64,000 bases of DNA from Ensifer sp. IC4062 (GTDB lineage Bacteria > Pseudomonadota > Alphaproteobacteria > Rhizobiales > Rhizobiaceae). Position 1 is the stretch's first letter. The number at the start of each line of letters is the position of its first letter. The stretch spans positions 62,001-126,000 of the forward strand of contig NZ_JADYVD010000013.1 in NCBI RefSeq assembly GCF_020193575.1. The letters are read 5' to 3'. Positions 40,201-48,997 of the stretch are shown here, piece by piece. The position numbers and the translations under genes were made by a program. The notes below the pieces were generated by a model that had not been told where the DNA came from, searched no databases, and worked only from the letters and a program-made list of their open reading frames with translations.

Positions 40201-41052
40201 CAGCAGGAGACGATCCGCCCCATCCACGAGAATCAGGAGGTTGTCACCGCGTCCGAGACGCTCAAACAACTTGGTTGGCGTTTCGCCGATCCCTAGCTGC
40301 ACGAGATGTTCGGCGAGCGACCCGGCGCGAACCCTATTATCCTTGAGAACGAAAAGCGGACCCAAATGCTCACGCGCGAGTCGCTTCAGGATCGCCGACT
40401 TGCCTCCGCCCCCCTCGCCGGTGAGGCGGAGAATGTTCTGCTTGATGAGGTGGACCGATGCGCGCGCTACAAGATCTGACCGGGGCAGTTGCAGCCTCTC
40501 ACCTCGGTGGTGCAAGCAGTCCTCGACTGATTTCAGGGCGGAATCGGCGGCCTCGGCGACACGCTCCAAATCGACAGCGCGCGCAGCGAGGTCGGGATAA
40601 AATTGACGGATGACCGAGGGATGTTTTGCAATTAGCGCCTTTAGGGCGCCCCAGCCAAGAATATCTGCCTCGAATTTGCCAGCAGCAACGCGCGCCGCGG
40701 AGACGGTCCGGGCATGTTCCTGCAGCTCCACATCGACCTCCGCCGTCGTCGCAAAATACCACCTGCCCAGGGTAGGTGCGAACTTCTCCGCCTTGGCGAG
40801 TTCGCGATCAAACTCGCTCTTGGTTGCCTTTGCCCCAAAGTCCCGATCTTTGCCCTTGCACTGGACGCCGAAATAGCTGCCAGGCTTCCATTCGGGCGAG
40901 CCGTACACATCAACGCCATGTTGAGGCTGGCCTGTCCGGCCGTTCTTTTGAGCGGTAGGGTCCTTCCAAACCTCCGCAAACAAAGCGCAGGTGAGGTCCT
41001 CAAAGGTCTGCCACTTGCTTGGCGCATTGATTTGGGAGTCAAGGATGTCCAA
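37189..41052 (-). CDS. Giant Mrr-nuclease / P-loop NTPase (Avs-like)
   Basis: This 1287-codon gene uses a TTG start at 41052 with GGAGG upstream. Residues 15-105 form an Mrr/PD-(D/E)xK nuclease domain (FEDLTCALFAEVW, GVDVYG with D48, VQCKGK with Q64/K66, RWYFATTAEV). Residues 205-300 carry Walker A GEGGGGKS (212-219) and Walker B LLILVDGADRLL (272-283). The remaining ~900 residues are helical repeats. Nuclease at the N-terminus, STAND-type ATPase and a long sensor-like C-terminus is the layout of Avs antiviral proteins. The gene may instead be an unclassified relative. The true C-terminus lies in another frame (36209-37270). The gene is preceded by an operator-like inverted repeat. Confidence 0.75.
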   Translation of the reverse strand: MDILDSQINAPSKWQTFEDLTCALFAEVWKDPTAQKNGRTGQPQHGVDVYGSPEWKPGSYFGVQCKGKDRDFGAKATKSEFDRELAKAEKFAPTLGRWYFATTAEVDVELQEHARTVSAARVAAGKFEADILGWGALKALIAKHPSVIRQFYPDLAARAVDLERVAEAADSALKSVEDCLHHRGERLQLPRSDLVARASVHLIKQNILRLTGEGGGGKSAILKRLAREHLGPLFVLKDNRVRAGSLAEHLVQLGIGETPTKLFERLGRGDNLLILVDGADRLLLSERRGVVTDLLSVAADHLVSGKWKMITSARPYQDRDLVLTALEDAGIGGSASLAIEAIDQDECEAVARAFPAFAPLLRRNDLGQQNRRLFLLRELLKLDVPLEGRVTEMDLAAKWANAEQTDVDLTARRTKALSEMGRWLVEHPSRTPGRAALDPQGARCLISEGTLVSDAHADALSLAFDVHEDWLIARGLLPDCGRLGERLRDSGEPLWWLRAVRLLGQSLLEQGHHLRWLELHAALESDAAIDPAWSRAWLVAPLYSEASASILDNLGPALEADNFRLLRRLLDTLLVSETRLDETLLQSPHLAHLSESQRYAVASYSKQPVWRSWVPFLRWSLPNWSGWPRDLVPQLTDVARVFCRATLNMPNAHSQTIVRIIRPWLDEIEECRHLLSWEDRRAPFGIDLPDHDAWKLIEQKLREALIFSIQSDARSVETYLSRLADDRDLKRPRGNLLRLPRYLPSRFPATWARLCASHYLPPRRRSRNHQSILGRELFTWQDSHSAGLPDSRSCYPPGPSRAGFLELFEADEALALDLFHRIERRASVFWRRYARCHDGEKPLKLRLQIDGHSLPLWGDETVYRWSRAVLGSNVLGSMYLALDEWMHRQASNGRDVGELIRLALQPHGLVASAALCISLLKAHVNTPGAINHAAPFLGAPRFWNYDIRKHIDDQQPTHRIGFGFSERDDHFDQCEAIFERHKAQLPISHALMLPFRLKASEAAQAEFDALRSAWSLENLAEDERKLSDRSWIAANEERLERIRSDSDRNQVEVTYNATEQRLKARITPPAEQIEIIEAAEEARRRMGQVNRLAMWVVHSREKGGIEEGLTLEEAIELADQITSAPPDDADDSGFGFAGKLTAFALVGVAAIVAARANPALLDARLDWVRDRLVAGSEISRSPAEESITVDQALLSFDAQDIGAWGLAAYASRRRDAAIERRVLELAVDRLHGVQKAVLSGLLWNEIRTLRDGRPLPHSMSVWPISAISGSKEARKKPRGVWRAGGEE

Positions 41053-41094
41053 AGCGGCCCTCCGACAAAGCCAGATAGCTAGTCAAACATGATT

Positions 41095-41122
41095 CTGAAA
41101 TCATAATAATATCTGATTTCAG
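41095..41122. promoter_or_regulatory. Operator-like inverted repeat upstream of the Mrr-NTPase
   Basis: CTGAAATCA (41095-41103) and TGATTTCAG (41114-41122) form a perfect 9-bp inverted repeat around an AT-rich 10-base spacer, 42 bases before the TTG start. AT-rich sequence around it could hold the promoter. No dedicated regulator gene is adjacent. Confidence 0.5.
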
Positions 41123-41309
41123 CTCTATTTAACTGCTCTGTCGCGGGCGCAAAGGCGGCTTTTGGGATGTTCAATTTGGCCGCTGAACGGCCGAAATGGC
41201 GCAAAGCGGCCGTCCGATGTGCCGCTGGCGAAGGTCAACATGTCGCTTGGCACCTAATCGTGAGAATGCGGCCGTTCCGGCAAAGGTTGGCACTTAAATA
41301 GGGTCTTCC

Positions 41310-41500
41310 TCAATTTGTGTGGCTGTGATTGTTGATGAGCGGGAGCATGCGTGCTCTGAGCTCCGTGCCTGCTCTCCCATACATCGCACGTTTGATCGTC
41401 TTGAGTCGGTTGATCTGACGTTCTGCCTGGCCGTTGCAGGTGACTGATCGGTTCCATCTCATGCAAAATCTGCGGGTCGCCATCGAGGAGCAGATGAGCC
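41310..41500 (-). pseudogene. ISL3-family transposase C-terminal remnant
   Basis: The leftward reading NGQAERQINRLKTIKRAMYG followed by RAGTELRARMLPL is the characteristic end of ISL3-type transposases. Upstream residues belong to no single frame. The piece separates the Mrr-NTPase promoter from the OLD-family gene. Confidence 0.75.
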
Positions 41501-41700
41501 TTTCCGGCCGCGCCACGGGTCGAGCATTGCTGCCCGATGAAGTATCGGGAGCGCGCAAATCGATCTGGCGTAGCTTTGTCTCGTTGAAGCGGTGAGAAGC
41601 TTAAGCGATAGCGCGCGCAGTCATACGGTGGCTCCTCGTCCGCGGCAAAGATGCCGCGGCCTGTAGCCCCTTGGGGGTTTCTTGGCCTTTGCACGATATT

Positions 41701-43527
41701 TCAAACTAGCTGAAGCAGTTCTTCGATCACTTCTTTTATCTCAGACTTTTGCTGGCCGTTAACTTGGTACTGAGAACGCAGCATGATCTTTTCGGCTGTC
41801 ATCTGTGGCCAAAACGTATCAATCACATCGTCTGGTTTAACTGAGACTGCTTTTCCGATAATTTTCTTGGCGTCGCAAGTGTCGGTAAAGGCAACCTGTT
41901 TACCGGTAAGCGTCAGAATAAGATCTGGGCAGAGATAATTCTCGATTTCTCTTTTTCGTGTTGAATAGAAGCGCCGTCCCTGTGCCTCGACTTCCTTCTG
42001 CCGCTTCTGGATAGATTTTACTTGTACAGGATCACCGCCGACGTCGGAATCGAGGAACACGCACCAGGGTAAGCCCAGATTATCTGCAAGGTTTAGGGTA
42101 ACCCAATGTTTAACGCTGCCGCATCCGCCAATCAGGATGGGGACGACCCCCGCGTCTTCAAGGTTAGCCGCAATGTGTCCAGCGTCCTTGAGGACATTTG
42201 CCGCATGTTTAAGGAAAGTGACGTCCGACTTGCCTTCAACGAGAACAACACCCTTCGCTCTTTCCATGCCAGTTTCAGGTAGGACGCCGAGGCCCTCGGT
42301 CGCTTCCTTTAGAACGGGTTCGTCTGGTAGTTTGACGGTAGGAACACCAGCCGCGTTCTTGGTCACATACCGGATGCTTTCAACTGGCATCAAACCAGCC
42401 AGAGCCGGGACATGGGTAGTGACGATAATCTGCCGATTATCCTGCCCAGACAGTGCCAACAGAGCTTTCATCAGCATGATCTGGTAGTTGGGATGCTGCG
42501 AAGTTTCAGGCTCTTCGATAGCATAGATCACGTTACGCTGCGTTCCGGTTACGGCTCTCTCTGCTTCTGCTCGGAAAAAGTTCAACAGGATTAAGCGGCG
42601 CACCCCACTACCGCGCTTGTTGATGGGTATGCCGTTTTCTCCGTCCAGAGTGAAACTGAACGTCCACTTCGGCTTTTCCTTGAAACGAGGCACCAATTCG
42701 TTGGCCAAGTCGGGAGCCATCTCCCTGAGTTTGTCAAGCGTACGCCCAGCCACATCAAGCACGCTCTTTTCGATCTCTTGCTCAAGTTGGCTGATCCGGT
42801 CCTGCAGTGCGGCTTGTGCGTCTCTCACCGCTTGTTGCAGCGGATTTTTTGCCTCGACGTCGCCATCGCTGCTTTCTCTGTCGGATTTGAACAATGCGAA
42901 GGTTGGCAATTGGTCCTGTATTTTGCCCCAAATCGACTTGCTATCTGTCGACAATCCTTTATCGACATCCAGGAGCATTTCCTGAAGCGGTATTGCTCCT
43001 GCAGATGCCCTGATCGCCTTTCTCCATAACGAAGATACACGCCTATCACCGACGGCTTCGGCGACACCACGTTCTTCGCCCAGCTTTTTCAAGTCGATCA
43101 TTTTCAGGCTCAGAAGCGTACCTAAGACCTGATCAACCGGATGCTGGCAGCGGATTGAAGTTTTTTCAAGTTTGCCCGTACCTGCCTTGTAGAACTTGGC
43201 GATCTCCAGGTGACCAGAAGCATTGAGGAGATATTCGTCAGCGAGGGTTGTCTCCACGTTCTCATCAAGTACCAGCGTGCTGGGAAGATCATCGAATTCA
43301 CAGGCGATCTCAAACTGCTCAAGGCCATCCGATAAACTAAAGCAGTTCATGTCGGTTTTATCCGATTTGGCACCATCTATTTCAAAGAAGATCGCCAGGG
43401 CTTCGAGGATGGTCGATTTACCGTAGTCATTGCGACCAACAATTCCGGTCATCCCCTCTTCGACAGGAATGGCGACAGTTTCCCGGTAGCCCCGGAAGTG
43501 AGACAGTTTAATGGATTTCAGTCGCAT
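41701..43527 (-). CDS. OLD-family ATPase with TOPRIM nuclease domain
   Basis: OLD nucleases couple an ABC-type ATPase to a TOPRIM nuclease; some protect against phage. From the ATG at 43527 the protein has 608 residues. It has Walker A GRNDYGKSTILEAL, a signature-like GSGVRRLILLNFF, Walker B VIYAIEEPETSQHPN and switch histidine IIVTTHVPAL. The TOPRIM half has the glutamate in VVLVEGKSDVTFL, the aspartates in CVFLDSDVGGDP and a late glutamate in KREIENYL. No UvrD-like GajB partner is next to it, so it is a single-gene OLD rather than Gabija. It is divergent from the carbamoyltransferase gene. Confidence 0.88.
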   Translation of the reverse strand: MRLKSIKLSHFRGYRETVAIPVEEGMTGIVGRNDYGKSTILEALAIFFEIDGAKSDKTDMNCFSLSDGLEQFEIACEFDDLPSTLVLDENVETTLADEYLLNASGHLEIAKFYKAGTGKLEKTSIRCQHPVDQVLGTLLSLKMIDLKKLGEERGVAEAVGDRRVSSLWRKAIRASAGAIPLQEMLLDVDKGLSTDSKSIWGKIQDQLPTFALFKSDRESSDGDVEAKNPLQQAVRDAQAALQDRISQLEQEIEKSVLDVAGRTLDKLREMAPDLANELVPRFKEKPKWTFSFTLDGENGIPINKRGSGVRRLILLNFFRAEAERAVTGTQRNVIYAIEEPETSQHPNYQIMLMKALLALSGQDNRQIIVTTHVPALAGLMPVESIRYVTKNAAGVPTVKLPDEPVLKEATEGLGVLPETGMERAKGVVLVEGKSDVTFLKHAANVLKDAGHIAANLEDAGVVPILIGGCGSVKHWVTLNLADNLGLPWCVFLDSDVGGDPVQVKSIQKRQKEVEAQGRRFYSTRKREIENYLCPDLILTLTGKQVAFTDTCDAKKIIGKAVSVKPDDVIDTFWPQMTAEKIMLRSQYQVNGQQKSEIKEVIEELLQLV

Positions 43528-43667
43528 GTACGGACCCCCCCCAACCGCGAATCGCAAGTGTAGAAATTACAACTTTCACGGTTGATTTTCACTCCTTGTT
43601 TGTATTGTGCTTATCCCTGCGTGGTCGATTCGGCATAGCGGCCGCGGGCATAGTGGGGATTCCGTCC

Positions 43668-45314
43668 TTGAATATCCTATCCTACAATCCAGGCCATGAC
43701 GGTGCGGTCGTCTACGTAAAGGACGGGCGCCTAGTGTTCTCAATAGAGTCTGAAAAAGACTCTCACTACCGATATTCCGCCCTGTCCATATCGCACGTCC
43801 TAGACGCTATCGGAGAAATCGATGAATTACCCGATGTCATATGCACAGGTGGATGGTGGCCATATGATCATCATGAGTTCTTGTTCGGATCTTTGAGAAA
43901 TTCTGGGTATCGGGGTATCGAGCCAGAACGCACGATCATCCAGCCTGGTCGGTTCTTCAAGGGTAAGGTGGAATATTTCTCGTCCACTCATGAGCGATCC
44001 CACATCCTCTGCGCATTCGGTATGTCTACGCTGCCGCGGGGCACGCCGTCCTATGCTCTGGTTTGGGAAGGGGACATTGGCGCGTTTTACGAGATTGATG
44101 CCGAGTTCAACATCACTCTGCTCGGCGACGTATTGAACCAGCCGGGAAACAGGTACGCGATGCTCTACGGCTTAGCCGATCCAACCTTCCCAAAAGATGG
44201 TGCCTATCCCCGGCAAACCGATGCCGGCAAGCTTATGGCGCTCGCCTCGTTTTCGAAACGTAGCGAACCGACCTCAGAAGAGATGAAGTTGCTACGTTTC
44301 CTCTTAGACGGTCCTTACCGGAAGCTGAGTGACTACGAAGAAATCAACAACGCGCCTCATGTGAACGTGGGGTTGGACGATCCGGAATTTCGCAATTTCG
44401 CGGGTATATACAGCGACGCCATCTTCGATGTTTTTTATCGATTCGCACGAGCGAACATGCGCAAGGGTCTGCCGTTGGTAATTGCAGGCGGCTGCGGTTT
44501 GAACTGCGACTGGAACTCCAAATGGGCGGAAACCGGGCTATTTTCGGAGGTTTTCGTTCCTCCGGTCGCCAATGACGCTGGATCTGCTATTGGAACCGCC
44601 ATCGATGCCCAGCTCCACTTTACTGGTGACCCTAAGATAGACTGGGACGTGTACTCCGGCCTTCTGTTTCAAGAACGGGGTTCGATCGATGTCAGCAAGT
44701 ACGATATCTACGAACCTGACTTCATGCAGGTCGCTGAGTTTTTGGCTAAAGGCCTGATCTTGGCATGGGTGAGCGGCAAGTACGAAATCGGCCCACGCGC
44801 GCTTGGCAACAGATCTATATTAGCCGCTCCATTCCGAGACACCATCAGATTTCGACTCAATGAAATCAAACAAAGGGAGCAGTTCCGGCCAATTGCACCA
44901 GTTTGCTTGAGTGTGGATGCTAAGGACTTGTTCGGTTGCAATCACGATAGCCCGCACATGCTTTATACGTTCCGTGCCACTACCGACGCTTTGCCGGCGG
45001 TCACTCACGTCAACGGGACTGCACGCATCCAGACCGTGACACCCGATACCAACAAGACGCTGCATGACCTGCTCGTGGCCTTCAAACAACGTACCGGGTA
45101 CGGTGTCTTGTGCAACACATCGCTGAATTTCAACGGCAAGGGTTTCATCAACAACATTGTGGACTTGGATGCCTACGCCACACAGCATGGCTTGGACGGA
45201 TTCGTAGTTGAAGGACGAGCATATCTGATGAAGTCGTCGAAGCTCTACCAAGAGTTTCAGCGATCGTCCACAAAGCCATCTAGAACTGCCTCAGTTCAAC
45301 CCTCCGCGGTTTAG
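43668..45314 (+). CDS. NodU/CmcH-family carbamoyltransferase
   Basis: Members transfer a carbamoyl group from carbamoyl phosphate to sugars or antibiotics, via an adenylated intermediate. I place the start at TTG 43668 with GGGGA upstream, where the fold begins (LNILSYNPGHDGAVVY). The Kae1-like half has GGCGLNCDWNSK and FVPPVANDAGSAIGTA. The C-terminal part has EIGPRALGNRSILAAP, REQFRPIAPVCL and CNTSLNFNGKGF, all typical of the family. It begins a three-gene run with two glycosyltransferases, so the acceptor is probably a surface or secreted glycan. The longer frame from 43596 has no better start signal. Confidence 0.88.
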   Translation: MNILSYNPGHDGAVVYVKDGRLVFSIESEKDSHYRYSALSISHVLDAIGEIDELPDVICTGGWWPYDHHEFLFGSLRNSGYRGIEPERTIIQPGRFFKGKVEYFSSTHERSHILCAFGMSTLPRGTPSYALVWEGDIGAFYEIDAEFNITLLGDVLNQPGNRYAMLYGLADPTFPKDGAYPRQTDAGKLMALASFSKRSEPTSEEMKLLRFLLDGPYRKLSDYEEINNAPHVNVGLDDPEFRNFAGIYSDAIFDVFYRFARANMRKGLPLVIAGGCGLNCDWNSKWAETGLFSEVFVPPVANDAGSAIGTAIDAQLHFTGDPKIDWDVYSGLLFQERGSIDVSKYDIYEPDFMQVAEFLAKGLILAWVSGKYEIGPRALGNRSILAAPFRDTIRFRLNEIKQREQFRPIAPVCLSVDAKDLFGCNHDSPHMLYTFRATTDALPAVTHVNGTARIQTVTPDTNKTLHDLLVAFKQRTGYGVLCNTSLNFNGKGFINNIVDLDAYATQHGLDGFVVEGRAYLMKSSKLYQEFQRSSTKPSRTASVQPSAV

Positions 45315-45346
45315 CTTCGATGATCCTCCACGATGGACGTAGATAG

Positions 45347-46183
45347 ATGGAGACTCTCCCCCCGGATTTCGAAAACGATGATCTATTTCGGTCTGCCTTT
45401 GTGCGTGAGCTCACCTTGTGCCAGCTCACGAGCGCTGACGACACGGCCGGCAGTGACATAGGCGCTTTGGCCATTCCTAGGACACTGATCCGCTATTGGC
45501 ACGATCTCAACGAACTTCCTGAAGACGTGAAAGAGTGTCTCGACAGCTGGAATCACCTCGACCGCGAAGGATTCGAGATTAGGACGTTCGACGACCTTTC
45601 GGCAATGAAGTACATAGCGGACAAGTTTGGTGCCCGGGAAACGGCTGCCTTCGCTCGCTGCCGACACCCTGCCATGCGCAGCGACTATCTGCGGATGTGT
45701 TTCGTTCTTGCTGAGGGCGGCATGTACGTAGATGCGGATGACGTTCTGCTTGGCGACGGATGGAAAGATATCTTCCGAAACGGCCGGCTGAAGCTACAGC
45801 CACTATGTTACGACATATCGACCAGCAGGATGGTACCGGCATCTCAGATCTGGCTTGCAGATCTGCCCACTGACGGCCGCGTGTTCTATGTCAACAATGA
45901 CCCCATCGCCGCGCCTGCCGGTCACCCGATGTTGGCGCGGGCACTTGCTCGCGCGACTGAAAAGCTCCTAGGGGACGAAGAGGTTCCCATCATTCAATCT
46001 ACGACCGGCCCTGGCAACTTGACGGTAGCCCTTGCCACGCACGCTCACGCCCTTAGGGCTGCCGGCTCTCTTCCCGATTTCGAATTGCTGCGAAACTGGG
46101 ACGGCATCGCAGAGACACGATGGGACCTCTCCTATCGCGGCGACGCCCGCAACTGGCGCAATGTGGAAGGTTCAGGCTTCTAA
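45347..46183 (+). CDS. GT32-type glycosyltransferase
   Basis: The 278-residue protein shows the OCH1/GT32 layout. IPRTLIRYWHDLNELPEDVK is the nucleotide-binding start, HPAMRSDYLRMCFVLAEGGM comes next, and the metal-binding DAD lies in YVDADDVLLG (about residue 127). No membrane segment is present. It lies 32 bases after the carbamoyltransferase and 16 bases before the next gene, indicating an operon. The sugar donor and acceptor cannot be read from the sequence. Confidence 0.8.
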   Translation: METLPPDFENDDLFRSAFVRELTLCQLTSADDTAGSDIGALAIPRTLIRYWHDLNELPEDVKECLDSWNHLDREGFEIRTFDDLSAMKYIADKFGARETAAFARCRHPAMRSDYLRMCFVLAEGGMYVDADDVLLGDGWKDIFRNGRLKLQPLCYDISTSRMVPASQIWLADLPTDGRVFYVNNDPIAAPAGHPMLARALARATEKLLGDEEVPIIQSTTGPGNLTVALATHAHALRAAGSLPDFELLRNWDGIAETRWDLSYRGDARNWRNVEGSGF

Positions 46184-46199
46184 TCACGCAGATCACGAG

Positions 46200-48365
46200 A
46201 TGAACCTCAAAAGGGCCTCTGGCCTGCTACGCAAATTCGCCTTCCGTACAATGCATACTGCAACCAGCATCGTGCCTGGCGGTGGGATAGACGCCTTTGG
46301 TCCTGGCGGCGACAAGATACAGGCGATCATGGTCATCAATCTCGACCGGCAGCCTGGCCGATGGCATCGTGTGAAGCGAGAGCTGAGACGTTTTCGAACT
46401 GGGGACGGCGCTCCACTAACGTCAATTGTCAAACGCCTTGCTGCGATCGACGCGAGGGATGGCCGCGCCGTGGCTGCATCGGCAGACGTTGATCCCAACT
46501 ACCGCATCGGAGACCAACTGTATGTCCAGCCGGACCCCCGGTTGAGCGCGTGCTTCGATGTTAATGAGCCGGTGAGGATGACGCGTCAGGAGACGGCGGT
46601 TGCAAGATCTCACATCGAGGCCTGGAAGAGCATCGCAACGGGACCGCACAAGTACGTGTTGGTGCTCGAGGATGATGTTTGTTTCCGCCGCGGTGCTGCA
46701 GCCTCGATCAACCGTGGGTGGCAGGCTGCCTTGAAGCGCTGTCGTGGTGAAGGACCACATCTTCTATATCTATCTTACGCCGATGCAGGAGATTCGGCGG
46801 AGCGCGCTGACGTGTGCGATGCATTGTTTAGGCCGGTGAGGGGACTGTGGTTTCTTTCTGGATATGTCCTGTCGAAAGAAGGGGCCGCTGCACTTCTGCG
46901 AGCCATGCCGGTCGTTGGGCCGGTTGATATGTGGATCAATTACCACTTCAACGATCTGGGCGCTCTTGCACTCTCCTCTCCTGCGATCTTGCAAAGGCCG
47001 GACGATACCTCGGACAATGCCTATTCCGTCCTACCCTACCTTGCGCGTGCAGGCATCATAGATGCCGGTTCGGGGGCGATGTCACCGCCTCGGGCGGGGG
47101 GTGGCCCTCTGGTGGCCTGGAGTTCTGGAGGTGAGCGAGAGAGCCTCGCTATGGCACTGTCGATGTTGGGGCTTCGTGTTCGCGCATTTGATGGGCACGA
47201 GGAGCTGGTTCAAGCAAGTAACTTGCAACGACTTTTCCGGACGTTTGACGCTCTGGTCGACCCGCCACTTGCGGAGGACGCATTGGCCAAGGTTCTGGCG
47301 AGTGACGAGGTCAAGCTGATCTTCGAAGCGAATCCTGCCGAGAGAAACAGTATTGACCCTAAGCTGCTACCTCCATCTCGAACCGCAATCCTTACGCAGA
47401 GCAGGCTAGCCGGGAGACCTTGGGAGCCGCTCTGCACAATACTCGGCGTCGCGGAGCCCATTGATGCCTTTCCCGTCGGCGCACACCGAAGTTTGAGGCT
47501 ATTCCGGGATGATCGTTTGCACGCGACACATGACGTCGAGCCCGCTCATGGAGGAAGGTCCGTACTCATAGACGAGTCACCTTGGGTCTTGCCGCCTGAG
47601 GTTGATTGGCTGCCGCTAACACAAACGGCCCGACCGTTGCCGCATTCAGGACGAAGCATAGTGCATGAACCCATGACCTCAGCACCGTTAGAAATTCGAA
47701 GCGTAGTTGAAACCTTTCCTGGGAACCTTGCGGTCTTTGCGCATGACTCGATCACCTATGATGATCGTGGCGCCAATATCAGAATCAGTGAGAAGGCGTC
47801 CGGTAAAAGGCTATTTCAATCTGGAGCATTGGCCTCCAAACAGCTTTTCGATCATGGACGGTTCGAGGCAGAGATACGAGCAGCACCAGGGGCTGGTCTT
47901 GTTACTGGTTTCTTCCTTCACCGAGATGCGCCACGACAGGAGATAGATGTTGAGCTTGCGGGTAATGACCCAAGACGAATGTTAATTAACGTATATTTCA
48001 ATCCCGGTGACGATGGGGCCGCGATGGGCTTCGGCTACCGTGGAACCCCATGCTACATCGACTTGGGGTTCGACAGCACCTTGGACTTTCATCTGTACGC
48101 GATTGATTGGCATCCGGGCCGTATCGTCTGGTCCGTGGACGGCATGGTTGTCCATGAGCGCGTAGGCTGGAATCCTACTCCGATTCCACACCTTCCTATG
48201 CGGCTGCACGCCAACTTGTGGGCACCCCGATCTGGGAAGCTCGCCGGCCGAGTTAACAAAGCCAACTTGCCGTCAACCGCAACATTCAAAAATGTTCGTG
48301 TATGGGACACCGCACATCATCAGGTAGCGCATCGATCTTGGATGGAATTTGGCGCCTCAGCATAG
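46200..48365 (+). CDS. GT25 glycosyltransferase - GH16 glycoside hydrolase fusion
   Basis: From the ATG at 46200 the protein has 721 residues in three parts. Residues about 40-250 are a GT25 (LPS/collagen-type) glycosyltransferase: IQAIMVINLDRQPGRWHRVK, TRQETAVARSHIEAWKSI, metal-binding LVLEDDVCF. Residues 290-520 resemble a nucleotide- or sulfo-group-transfer-like module (LVAWSSGGERESLAMALSML) that I cannot assign. Residues 530-715 are a GH16-like beta-jelly-roll with the catalytic signature EIDVE (QEIDVELAG) and FHLYAIDWHPGRIVWSVDG. There is no signal peptide, which is odd for a GH16 enzyme. The fusion may build and trim one glycan. The frame upstream of 46200 overlaps the GT32 gene. Confidence 0.75.
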   Translation: MNLKRASGLLRKFAFRTMHTATSIVPGGGIDAFGPGGDKIQAIMVINLDRQPGRWHRVKRELRRFRTGDGAPLTSIVKRLAAIDARDGRAVAASADVDPNYRIGDQLYVQPDPRLSACFDVNEPVRMTRQETAVARSHIEAWKSIATGPHKYVLVLEDDVCFRRGAAASINRGWQAALKRCRGEGPHLLYLSYADAGDSAERADVCDALFRPVRGLWFLSGYVLSKEGAAALLRAMPVVGPVDMWINYHFNDLGALALSSPAILQRPDDTSDNAYSVLPYLARAGIIDAGSGAMSPPRAGGGPLVAWSSGGERESLAMALSMLGLRVRAFDGHEELVQASNLQRLFRTFDALVDPPLAEDALAKVLASDEVKLIFEANPAERNSIDPKLLPPSRTAILTQSRLAGRPWEPLCTILGVAEPIDAFPVGAHRSLRLFRDDRLHATHDVEPAHGGRSVLIDESPWVLPPEVDWLPLTQTARPLPHSGRSIVHEPMTSAPLEIRSVVETFPGNLAVFAHDSITYDDRGANIRISEKASGKRLFQSGALASKQLFDHGRFEAEIRAAPGAGLVTGFFLHRDAPRQEIDVELAGNDPRRMLINVYFNPGDDGAAMGFGYRGTPCYIDLGFDSTLDFHLYAIDWHPGRIVWSVDGMVVHERVGWNPTPIPHLPMRLHANLWAPRSGKLAGRVNKANLPSTATFKNVRVWDTAHHQVAHRSWMEFGASA

Positions 48366-48997
48366 AGGCCGGGGCGACGAGATTAAAGCGCTTTACCATC
48401 ATGCTCGCGCGCATAGCGTTCGGCGGGAGCACAGTCCGCGGCATCTTCGCCACGGTGACTCGACACGGAGGCCTCGTTCATGCCGACCCCGAAGGTGAGG
48501 AGACCTCCGGACCTGACTCAAAGGCTTCGACAATCCCGTCGCGCGGACCAGGGTTGCGGTCATCGCGACGCACTAGGCACCGGTGTCGACGAACCTACGA
48601 CGCGGTCATTAAATGGCTTGATGCGCTTCGTTCCGCGAACGGGAAGGCGTCTCGGTAAGAAGCCGGTCTGGGGGACGAGTGGTAACAAAGTTGCTGATGG
48701 CGGTGAGCTAATAAACTCAGGAAGGCTTCAGCGGCTAATGTTTGCGATTAGCCTAATGGAATGTCCGCCTCTCCCAAGTACTCGCCCGAGCCGGAGCGAA
48801 CGCTGACCGCTCCAAAACGGTCGCCACTCAAGTCAAGGCCAAAGTGGCCGGGATGTTCCCGTTCTGTGCGTCGAAGATCGCATAATGTATCAACAGGAAC
48901 GTTCGGTCGAAACGGCGAGGGGCAGCAAGCAGTCCTTCGGAGCCGTTTCACTCAACCTGCGTGGCTGTCGGAATCTGCTGGGTGCAGATGTTCTGTA
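48366..48997. other. Non-coding or decayed region
   Basis: Several overlapping frames exist on both strands, but none has a motif or a ribosome site I trust. One copy of the 39-bp direct repeat lies within at 48855-48893. Confidence 0.4.
48855..48893 (+). repeat. 39-bp direct repeat, left copy
   Basis: This 39-base segment shares 35 positions with 56077-56115 in the same orientation. The core GAAGATCGCATAATGTATCA is identical. GAACGTTCGG follows this copy, and the inverse CCGAACGTTC begins just before the right copy. It brackets about 7.2 kb containing the YhcG remnant, IS110, and the RT and exported-protein genes. Confidence 0.75.

Noticed and set aside
41701..43527. Gabija GajA assignment for the OLD-family gene
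   Set aside because: No UvrD-like GajB gene is adjacent on either side, so only a general OLD-family call is supported.
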